64,000 nucleotides of DNA from contig JAJDTL010000051.1 in the NCBI GenBank assembly GCA_022827195.1, positions 1-64,000 on the forward strand, read 5' to 3'. The notes below the pieces were generated by a model. It was not told where the DNA came from, ran no database searches, and saw only the letters and a program-made list of their open reading frames with translations. Positions 33,719 to 41,433 of the stretch are shown piece by piece (the first letter of the stretch is position 1; every line of letters starts with the position of its first letter). This DNA is from Caldilineaceae bacterium. Its GTDB lineage: Bacteria > Chloroflexota > Anaerolineae > Caldilineales > Caldilineaceae. The position numbers were made by a program, and so were the translations under genes.

Positions 33719-34551
33719 CGTAGGGGCGAGATTTGCCTTGCCGACCGGCAGTCCGAGAGCATGACAACGGTCATTTGCAAACACCCTCACGTAATCGTCT
33801 CTTGCGCCCGCTAGCCTCACTCTTCCGGCCACAAAGCCCATAGAATTAGATCCCCGCAAAAAGCCGCAGGCCGCCGACAACTCTCGCTACCAAGGGCAGA
33901 TGTCTGAATACATCCCTGGCCGGGATAGTCGTTCCAATTGCCGTTCAGATCGATCAGTCCGCCGCGTCGTCGCTTTTCTACGCGAAGCTTTCGCGCGTTA
34001 ACCCTTGCTATAAGTAGAGACCCCGCAGAACAGACGGCTGGGTAGCGCCGCAGTGCCATTCCGTTGATGCACTCCCCTCCCAGATTCTAAGATTTCGCCC
34101 AACTTTACTTGCGTTCACCGCGCTCACCGAGCCGACGCACGCGACCCGCCGCGCCGCTGAGTTTGGGTGCACACTTCTCTTTTCAAAGCTAGACCGGCGG
34201 CTCAATCGACGGGAAGCCGGACCCTCTGAACTTCCGCTCTTGAATTCATCCGTCCGCTTGACTGTGAAGGCCCGTTCTACGATTCGATCAGACCGCCTCC
34301 CAGCTTTCCCTGCAAGAGGGTTGCCATGGATTTTTCCTAGAATCTGGTCATATTGCACAAAAATCGAAGAAGGGATTGATGCAAAAGCGCGAATAGTCGG
34401 CCAATCACCCTGAATTCCTGGATACAACTTGTGCGTTTAGTACAATCATTGCTTTTTCTTTTTGGCCAATCTGGCAATACCGCCCTTGCCGGCGCTGCCG
34501 TATTCTTGCCTTGTAGGGATCGGATTCGTGCCCAAAAGGGAGTCGGACCTA
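33719..34551. other. 833-base region without a convincing gene, upstream of nirA
   Basis: This is the longest gene-free stretch in the window. Base composition is more AT-rich and stop codons are frequent. Short frames on both strands (for example 33817-34059 on the minus strand) have no ribosome site or recognisable motif. A TGCTATAAG (34006-34014) looks like an extended -10, and TACAAT (34441-34446) lies about 105 bases before nirA, neither with a good -35 box. It may be the regulatory region of the nitrate operon together with remnants of a lost gene. Confidence 0.5.
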
Positions 34552-36165
34552 ATGAACAAGACAGCTGTAAATGGTGCAATTCCAGCCGCGCCAGTCTCAT
34601 TGAGAAAAAACGGAAAAGCCAGCGCCAACGGCAAGCCCAAACTGAGCAAGGTTGAACTGCTAAAGCTCAAGAAAAGTCCCCTTAGCCTCATTCATGACAT
34701 CTATCGCTGGGCCGATGAAGGCTTCGAGGCCATCCCGCCCGAATATTACGATCTCTTCAAATGGCATGGGTTCTTCTACCGCAAGCAAACGCCCGGCTAC
34801 TTTATGCTGCGCACCCGCATCTCGAACGGAATCATAAACTCGACCCAGCTGCGCGCAATCGCCTCTCTCGCACGCGACTACGGACGCGGCGTGGGCGACT
34901 TCACCACGCGCCAGAATATGCAACTGCGGTGGATCACAGTTGAATCGATGCCCAAGATCATCGAAACGCTGCAATCGGTCGGGTTGGGCGCCGAGCAGAC
35001 CGGAATGGATAACTTCCGCAATGTGACCGGCTGCCCTCTGACCGGACTTACCCGCCACGAACTGCTCGCCACAGAACAGTTAACAACTGCGACGGCGCTA
35101 TCGCTCCTCGGCCCGGCCTTTGAAAACATCCCCCGCAAATTCAACATTTCGATAAACGGCTGCCGGCTGGACTGCACGCACGCCCAGAGCAATGACATCG
35201 GTCTGACCCCGGCCCTCGGCCGGATAGGAGGCCGTCCTGTGCCCGGATTCAATGTCGTCGTTGGCGGCCACATGGGAAGCAGAAGTCCACATCTCGCAGT
35301 CCCGCTCGACGCATTCGTTCGTCCCTCGCAGGTTACACCGCTCTGCCGCGCCATTCTGACCGTCTTCCGCGACCACGGAGACCGCTCTGTCCGCGGCAGA
35401 ACGCGCATGTGGTACCTGATTGACAGGTGGGGCATGGCGCGATTTCGCGACGAGGTGACGAATGCCCTCGGCGAGTCCCTGCCATCCGCGGGCGACTGCC
35501 TGCTCTACAACGAGCCCGACCCGCACAAGCAGGACCACATTGGCGTCCATCCCCAACTTCAGGCAGGCCTGAGCTACGTTGGAATGGTCGTGCCGACCGG
35601 GCGCGTCACGGCCGAGCAGCTATTTGCCCTGGCCGATCTGGCCGACCAATACGGCAGCCGCGAACTTCGCCTCACAAACGATCAGAACGTGATCATCCCC
35701 AACGTTCCCAATCCAAGGCTCGGCGAGCTCCTGTCTGAACCGCTGCTCGAAGAGTGGAGCCCGGAGCCATCCGGCGTTGTGCGCGGCCTTGTCACATGCA
35801 CCGGCATCGACTACTGCCACTTCGCACTCAACGATACCAAGGGCATCTCCCTGGCGATCGCGCGCAAGTTGGAGGAGCGGCTGCCCGACCGCGATAAGAT
35901 TGTGCGCCTCAACGTCTCCGGCTGCGTTCACGCCTGCGGCCGCCACCGGCTGTCCGAAATCGGGCTGGAGGCCACCCGTCTGCGGCGGGAAGGAACTGTG
36001 ATCGACGGCTTCAACATCTTTGCCGGCGGCCGTGCTGGTGAGAATGCGAGGCTGGGAGAGGAGATCCACAACAAGGCCACCATAGAAGAGACAACCGAAC
36101 TGCTGGCAGAGGCCATCGCGGCTCGCTACCGCGCGCAAAGGCCCCTGGCCGCACCGGCAATCTAG
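34552..36165 (+). CDS. nirA: Ferredoxin-type assimilatory nitrite reductase
   Basis: A 537-residue siroheme/[4Fe-4S] reductase that takes nitrite to ammonium with six electrons. The cluster cysteines are C416 and C422 (TCTGIDYCHF) and C458 and C462 (SGCVHACGRH). The two-fold NirA/CysI repeat is visible: RQNMQLRWI and NVTGCPLTG in the first half, NDQNVIIPNV in the second. The start was set at the ATG at 34552 after GGGAGTC, removing 30 unsupported residues. An N-terminal basic tail of about 40 residues precedes the enzyme core. Sulfite reductases share this fold, but the transporter and nitrate reductase genes that follow settle the role. Confidence 0.92.
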   Translation: MNKTAVNGAIPAAPVSLRKNGKASANGKPKLSKVELLKLKKSPLSLIHDIYRWADEGFEAIPPEYYDLFKWHGFFYRKQTPGYFMLRTRISNGIINSTQLRAIASLARDYGRGVGDFTTRQNMQLRWITVESMPKIIETLQSVGLGAEQTGMDNFRNVTGCPLTGLTRHELLATEQLTTATALSLLGPAFENIPRKFNISINGCRLDCTHAQSNDIGLTPALGRIGGRPVPGFNVVVGGHMGSRSPHLAVPLDAFVRPSQVTPLCRAILTVFRDHGDRSVRGRTRMWYLIDRWGMARFRDEVTNALGESLPSAGDCLLYNEPDPHKQDHIGVHPQLQAGLSYVGMVVPTGRVTAEQLFALADLADQYGSRELRLTNDQNVIIPNVPNPRLGELLSEPLLEEWSPEPSGVVRGLVTCTGIDYCHFALNDTKGISLAIARKLEERLPDRDKIVRLNVSGCVHACGRHRLSEIGLEATRLRREGTVIDGFNIFAGGRAGENARLGEEIHNKATIEETTELLAEAIAARYRAQRPLAAPAI

Positions 36166-36202
36166 CCTCATCTTTCCGAACAGCTGTAAGGAGACTCCCC
36201 CT

Positions 36203-37552
36203 GTGGATTTTAAGAACAAGGCCACCAAGATCGATCTCTTCAGCTTCAGCACACCCCACATGCGGGCCTTCCACGTTACTTGGTTCGCCTTTTTCCTCTG
36301 CTTCTTTGGTTGGTTTGGCATCGTTCCCCTGATGAAAGGGGACAACGGAGCGATTGCAGCGCTGGGCCTGACGCCGGCCCATGTGGGGAACTCCATTATC
36401 GCCGCCGTCTCCTTGACGATCGTCGCACGCCTCCTGATCGGCCCGATGTGCACCCGCTTCGGCGCCCGCAAAGTTTACACGGCCCTGCTCCTGCTGGGAG
36501 CGGCACCCGTCATGGGCATCGGCCTGGCGCAGACTCCCACCCAATTCATCGTCGCACGCATCCTGGTAGGCGCCATCGGCGCCTCATTTGTAATCACTCA
36601 GTACCACACCAGCGTCATGTTTGCGCCCAATGTCGTTGGAACGGCCAACGCTACCACCTCAGGCTGGGGCAATCTTGGCGGCGGCGTGACACAGGCCGTG
36701 ATGCCTCTCGTCCTCGCCGCCCTGCTTTCCTTTGTCCCCGCGGCCCTGGGATGGCGGCTGGCGATGGTCCTGCCGGGTTTTGCCATGCTGATTACAGCCG
36801 CAGCCTACTGGTTCCTGACCCAGGACGCGCCCGACGGCAACTACTCCGAACTGCGGGCACGCGGCGAAATGCCCCCGTCCTCAGATTCACGCGGCACGTT
36901 CAAAGAGGCAATCAGAGATCCCCGCGTGATCGCGCTCTTCTTCATTTACGCCGCTTGCTTCGGCATCGAGCTTACGATCAATGGCACGGCCGCGCTCTAC
37001 TTCTTCAATCGATTCGACCTGAATCTGGCAACCGCCGGTCTGGTCGCCGGCCTCTTCGGCTTGATGAACCTATTCGCCCGCTCGATGGGAGGTGTCTTCA
37101 GTGACTATATCAACCGCAGCGGCGGCCTGAGAGGACGCGTCCATTTCCTTTTTGTCTGCCTCATTCTCGAAGGAGTGGCGCTGGTACTCTTCGCTTCCAT
37201 GGGGCTCCTCGCGCTGGCGATTCCCGCGCTGATCGTCTTCAGCCTCTTTGTCCAGATGTCCGAAGGCGCCACATTCGCAATCGTTCCCTATATCAATAAG
37301 CGCGCCCTGGGTGCCATTGCCGGAATTGTCGGCGCCGGCGGCAACTTTGGCGCGATGCTGGCAGGCTTCCTATTCAGGCGCGAAGCTGAGTTGTACGGCC
37401 AGTCCTACCTGATCCTCGGCATTCTGGTAGTGGCGTGCGCCTTCATGGCGCTCATGGTTCGCTTCTCCGAACGCGAGGAGAAGGCCGCCTCAGAAGAGAC
37501 CGCCGCCCGCCTGGCAGAGGCCAGCGATTCGGTCCTGACTGGCGCGCACTGA
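36203..37552 (+). CDS. Nitrate/nitrite transporter, NarK/NasA-type MFS
   Basis: A 449-residue major-facilitator transporter with about 12 membrane segments. Both nitrate-signature motifs of the NNP family are present: SGWGNLGGGVTQAVMPL in the first half and AIAGIVGAGGNFGAMLAG in the second. FHVTWFAFFLCFFGWFG opens the first segment. The GTG start is preceded by AAGGAGA. It lies 37 bases after nirA and about 60-100 bases before the nitrate reductase gene, so nitrate uptake is its likely role. Confidence 0.92.
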   Translation: MDFKNKATKIDLFSFSTPHMRAFHVTWFAFFLCFFGWFGIVPLMKGDNGAIAALGLTPAHVGNSIIAAVSLTIVARLLIGPMCTRFGARKVYTALLLLGAAPVMGIGLAQTPTQFIVARILVGAIGASFVITQYHTSVMFAPNVVGTANATTSGWGNLGGGVTQAVMPLVLAALLSFVPAALGWRLAMVLPGFAMLITAAAYWFLTQDAPDGNYSELRARGEMPPSSDSRGTFKEAIRDPRVIALFFIYAACFGIELTINGTAALYFFNRFDLNLATAGLVAGLFGLMNLFARSMGGVFSDYINRSGGLRGRVHFLFVCLILEGVALVLFASMGLLALAIPALIVFSLFVQMSEGATFAIVPYINKRALGAIAGIVGAGGNFGAMLAGFLFRREAELYGQSYLILGILVVACAFMALMVRFSEREEKAASEETAARLAEASDSVLTGAH

Positions 37553-37648
37553 TCGAATGAGACACCTGCCGGTTCGGCCCCTTAAGAGTTACTTTGTCCT
37601 TGCCTTGGACCGATGCCAGGGGCGGCCGGCCTCAACGGACCGATCGTC

Positions 37649-39985
37649 ATGACCACTCGAAGCGTCCCAAACCGAAATGGCAAACCCAGCGCCCAGATCG
37701 ATCGCTGGCACAGCACCTACTGCCCGTACTGCGGCGTCGGCTGCGGCCTTCGCGTCGGCACCAAAGACGGTAAGGTTGCCAAAGTCCTCGGCGATCCCGA
37801 TCATCCCTCCTCACTGGGTGATCTCTGCCTCAAGCCGATCCACCTGCCTGCCGCGCTCGACACGCCCGACCGCATTCGCGAGCCGATGATTATTACGCCC
37901 GCGAGCGCGAACCGCGCGACCCCTGCCGGCAACGAGTTCAAAGGGGTACCGTGGGATATCGCTACCGCCTACATCGCCGAAAACCTTACGCGGATCGTCC
38001 GGCAGAATGGCCCCGAATCCGTCGCCTTTTACGGTTCCGGCCAGTTCACAACCGAAGACTATTACGTCGCCAATAAGCTACTCAAAGGCTTCATCGGCTC
38101 CAACAACTTCGACGCCAATTCCCGCCTTTGCATGGCCTCGGCCGTCGCGGGCTACGTCTCCGCGCTCGGCTCTGACGGCCCGCCGCCGGCCTACCAGGAC
38201 ATCGACCGCGCCGACCTCTTCTTCCTGATCGGCACCAACACGGCCGATTGCCATCCGGTCCTCTTCAACCGCATAAAGCGCCGCAAGAAAAGGGACCCCG
38301 ACAACGTCAAGGTGATCGTGGTCGACCCCAGAGAGACCCGCACGGCCGCCGTCGCCGATCTCTTTCTTCCGATCAGGCCCGGCACCGATGTCGTGCTCCT
38401 CAACGCGATGCTGTTCCTACTGCACGGCGAAGAGTTGACCGATCCCGAATTCATCGATTCCCACACCAACGGCTTCGGTCCCCTGCTGGACGCGGCGCGC
38501 CAGGTCCCGGCCGCCGACGCGGCCAGAGTCTGCGACGTTCCCGAGAGTGACCTGATCGAGGCAGCGCGGCTCTTCGGGAACGCGCAGGGCGCCCTCTCAT
38601 TCTGGAGCATGGGACTGAACCAGAGCGTAAACGGCGTGGCCAAGAACCAGGCAGTTATCAACCTGCACCTCGCCACCGGGCAGATCGGTCGCCCAGGCAG
38701 CGGACCCTTCTCGCTCACCGGCCAGCCGAACGCCATGGGTGGGCGCGAAGCCGGCGGGCTTTCCCACCTGTTGCCGGGCTATCGCTCGCTCAATAGCCGG
38801 CGGCATCGACAGGAGATCGAACGCTTCTGGCAGACGCCGCCGGGCCGCATCGCCGAAAAGCCAGGGCTGGCCGCAGTCGACATGTTCGAAGCCGCCGCGA
38901 GGGGCGAGATAAAGGCGATGTGGATCATGTGTACCAATCCCCTCGTCTCTATGCCGAATATCGAAGTTGTCGAAGCCGCCATGAAAAAACTTGAACTGCT
39001 GATCGTGACCGACGCCTACCACCCGACCGACACAACCCGGTATGCACACGTGCTTCTGCCGGCCGCCCAGTGGTCCGAACGCGAAGGTGTGATGACCAAC
39101 TCCGAGCGGCGCATCACGTACCTGCCCCGCATGGTGAACCCCGTCGGTCAGGCAAGGCCGGACTGGCGCATACTGGCTGATGTGGCCGCGGCAATGGGCT
39201 TCGCCGATGCCTTCACCTACGAATCAGCCGCCGAGGTCTTTGAGGAGTTCACACAATTGACCAAGGGCCGCCTCTGCGACTACAGCGGTGTCACCTATGG
39301 GCGCCTGCAGACCGAAGGGCCGCTCCAATGGCCGGTCCCCAAACTCGACCATCCCGGAACCGTCAGACTCTATTCGGGACTACACGAAGAAGCGTCTGGC
39401 CCAACCAGGCCGCGCCTGCCGGCCTGCGAAGGTGCGACCGGAAAGGATGCTGCCGCCGCCGCTGAATGCGAAGATCGCAAGTTCTTTGCCACTGCCGATG
39501 GCAAAGCGACTTTCCATACGCCTCAATTCGTTCCGCCCGCCGAACTACCAAACAGGAGGTTTCCTTTGCTCCTGACTACCGGCCGTGTGCGCAACCAGTG
39601 GCACACGATGACGCGTACCGGCAAGTCGGAAAGTCTTCTGAAGGGTGCGCGCGAACCGTTCCTGGAGATTAACCCGGTTGACGCCGTGCGGCGCCAGATT
39701 GAAAACGAAGACGTGGTGGAGGTGCGCTCACGCAGAGGCGAAGTCTGGGCCAAGGCGCGCGTAACACACAAGATCCGCCCGGGCACCTGTTTCATGCCCT
39801 TTCACTGGGGACGCATGGCGGACCCGCTCAGCGCAGCCAACAATGTCACACTCGCTGCGGTAGATCCCATCTCGCTCGAGCCCGAACTCAAGGCTTGCGC
39901 CGTCGAGGTTAGCCTGCGTCCGGGCTACAGGGCCCTAGGGGCCTCGAGGCTCATCAAGAATGTTGCCGGGCTTCTCAAGCGGTGA
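37649..39985 (+). CDS. narB: Assimilatory nitrate reductase, molybdopterin [4Fe-4S] (NarB/NasA type)
   Basis: A 778-residue bis-MGD enzyme that reduces nitrate to nitrite in the cytoplasm. The [4Fe-4S] cysteines are C25, C28, C32 (CPYCGVGCG) and C60 (GDLCLKP). The Mo-ligand cysteine is about C161 in ANSRLCMASA. TGQIGRPGSGPFSLTGQPNAMGG is a pterin-binding region (cut into two parts in the protein). TTGRVRNQWHTMTRTGKS starts the C-terminal MopB domain. The ATG at 37649 was preferred; another ATG at 37613 would add 12 residues, and neither has a clear ribosome site. A low-complexity insert (about residues 593-610) precedes the C-terminal domain. Ferredoxin is the likely donor. Confidence 0.9.
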   Translation: MTTRSVPNRNGKPSAQIDRWHSTYCPYCGVGCGLRVGTKDGKVAKVLGDPDHPSSLGDLCLKPIHLPAALDTPDRIREPMIITPASANRATPAGNEFKGVPWDIATAYIAENLTRIVRQNGPESVAFYGSGQFTTEDYYVANKLLKGFIGSNNFDANSRLCMASAVAGYVSALGSDGPPPAYQDIDRADLFFLIGTNTADCHPVLFNRIKRRKKRDPDNVKVIVVDPRETRTAAVADLFLPIRPGTDVVLLNAMLFLLHGEELTDPEFIDSHTNGFGPLLDAARQVPAADAARVCDVPESDLIEAARLFGNAQGALSFWSMGLNQSVNGVAKNQAVINLHLATGQIGRPGSGPFSLTGQPNAMGGREAGGLSHLLPGYRSLNSRRHRQEIERFWQTPPGRIAEKPGLAAVDMFEAAARGEIKAMWIMCTNPLVSMPNIEVVEAAMKKLELLIVTDAYHPTDTTRYAHVLLPAAQWSEREGVMTNSERRITYLPRMVNPVGQARPDWRILADVAAAMGFADAFTYESAAEVFEEFTQLTKGRLCDYSGVTYGRLQTEGPLQWPVPKLDHPGTVRLYSGLHEEASGPTRPRLPACEGATGKDAAAAAECEDRKFFATADGKATFHTPQFVPPAELPNRRFPLLLTTGRVRNQWHTMTRTGKSESLLKGAREPFLEINPVDAVRRQIENEDVVEVRSRRGEVWAKARVTHKIRPGTCFMPFHWGRMADPLSAANNVTLAAVDPISLEPELKACAVEVSLRPGYRALGASRLIKNVAGLLKR

Positions 39986-40048
39986 AAACGACCGGCCGTC
40001 CTTGCCGGCTGCCAACCTTACGCAGTACACCCGCGACGTCCCGGTCAG

Positions 40049-40834
40049 CTACGTAGCCCGGAGGCCTATGGGCTTCCGAGCTTCGAGCAGGTAGTTTATC
40101 GCCTTGAACGCCAGCAGGCCCCGCGTCTCCAACTGCCGCTGCAGTGCAAGCAAGCCGTCGAGATGCGCGTCAACAGAGAAGCCGGGTACCAGCCAGGGCA
40201 CCGCCTTGAGGTAGTAGACGACGGCGCCTACGTCGCGAAACGCAAGTGTACCGGACCACTCGCGCCGGTCGACCAATTCGAGTCCGACGCGTTTCAGCCA
40301 AGGCACGTATTTCCGCGGCGAAGCATCCGGCCACTGCGGGTATGCGCCGAAAACGGCAAGCAGGTCATGCGCCCACATGCCGTGCACCTGGCGCGTCAGG
40401 AGGGTCCCGCCTGGAGCGAGAATTCGCCCGATCTCATCGAGATGCAGGGCCGCATGGCGGTTGATCACGAGATCGAACTCCCCGTCAGCGAATGGCATCG
40501 GGCTGAACTCGTCGCTGTCGGCTGCCACGACCCGCACACCAAGCGGCCCCAGCCGCACAGACGCCAGAGCAAAGTTAGGAGAATACCCTTCTGTCGCCGC
40601 GACCTTCGTCGGCCAGCTGTCCTGCATTTCAAGCAGCCGCTCCCCGCCGCCCGTCGCGATATCAAGCACGGACGACGCCCGCCCCATCAGCTCTTTGGCG
40701 CGCGCCGTGTAGGACCAGGGCGGCTGGTCCAGCAACATACGCCCATCCAGGTAGGAGAAATCCCAGCCCGAAAAAGGAATCTCCTCCTCAGCCTTCCACA
40801 GTTCCTGCAGGTCGGATGCGCCCTGCATCGACAT
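40049..40834 (-). CDS. Class I SAM-dependent methyltransferase
   Basis: A 261-residue methyltransferase. Motif I is VLDIATGGGERLLEM (about residues 56-70), with an acidic residue in the next strand region (AATEGYSPN) and FDLVINRHAALHLDEIGRIL as the motif IV region, then APGGTLLTRQV. The substrate is unknown. It starts nine bases after the stop of the DUF2905 gene and would be driven by the promoter in front of that gene. It is convergent with the nitrate reductase gene. Confidence 0.87.
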   Translation of the reverse strand: MSMQGASDLQELWKAEEEIPFSGWDFSYLDGRMLLDQPPWSYTARAKELMGRASSVLDIATGGGERLLEMQDSWPTKVAATEGYSPNFALASVRLGPLGVRVVAADSDEFSPMPFADGEFDLVINRHAALHLDEIGRILAPGGTLLTRQVHGMWAHDLLAVFGAYPQWPDASPRKYVPWLKRVGLELVDRREWSGTLAFRDVGAVVYYLKAVPWLVPGFSVDAHLDGLLALQRQLETRGLLAFKAINYLLEARKPIGLRAT

Positions 40835-40843
40835 CTCCGCGTA

Positions 40844-41050
40844 TCAGCGGTTGAGAATATTCAGAATCAGGGTCAGCGCGATGCTCAACAACAACATCGA
40901 CGTGATCGGAACGAATATCTTGACCGATCCCGACTCGACGTTTATGTCGCCGGGCAGCTTGCCGAACCAGGCGAACAGCCACGGCGCGAACTGCAGCGCC
41001 GCCCCAATGAGAAGCAGGACAATCCCTGCAACAATCAGCCACTTCGCCAT
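40844..41050 (-). CDS. DUF2905 family small membrane protein
   Basis: A 68-residue protein with two membrane segments (WLIVAGIVLLLIGAALQF and ITSMLLLSIALTLILNIL) separated by the family signature FGKLPGDINVESG. This matches DUF2905, a widespread small-protein family of unknown function, often found in operons with RuvB or other housekeeping genes. The start was set at the internal ATG at 41048-41050; the longer reading would add 19 residues over the promoter leader. The methyltransferase follows directly. Confidence 0.88.
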   Translation of the reverse strand: MAKWLIVAGIVLLLIGAALQFAPWLFAWFGKLPGDINVESGSVKIFVPITSMLLLSIALTLILNILNR

Positions 41051-41105
41051 AGGTCCACCAGTCCGGAGAATCCAGTGCGGCGCCCGTTTCGCCTCTGCCG
41101 CCCTC

Positions 41106-41114
41106 ATTATAGCA
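41106..41114 (-). promoter_or_regulatory. Extended -10 promoter of the DUF2905-methyltransferase pair
   Basis: On the minus strand TGCTATAAT (41106-41114) is a perfect extended -10 about 50 bases before the ATG. The -35 region is poor. The rest of the 383-base gap (to 41433) holds only a weak TAAAAT on the plus strand at 41274. Confidence 0.5.
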
Positions 41115-41433
41115 GACGGCCTCCCGCAGCTTCGCCCCGGTCCTTCGCCGCCACCCCTTAGTAGGCGACATCCGTTGCAATTCGATTCGTAGATGCATCG
41201 TAGGGAACTTGCCCATGAGGGACGATTTGCCTCCCGCAGAGCAGGAATCGCTGGGCCATTCGTCTCTCCAGTGTAAAATGCCGGATCTCCACCCCTTTAC
41301 AGCTCCAATCGGGTCTAAGCCCGGTATCGGGCCCCCTTTGACTTCCGATTCCAGACATAGCAGAATGGCAGATACGGATCGCGGACAGGCTCTTCGTCTC
41401 GCACGTAAGCCCTAATCCAAACAGGAAATACAG

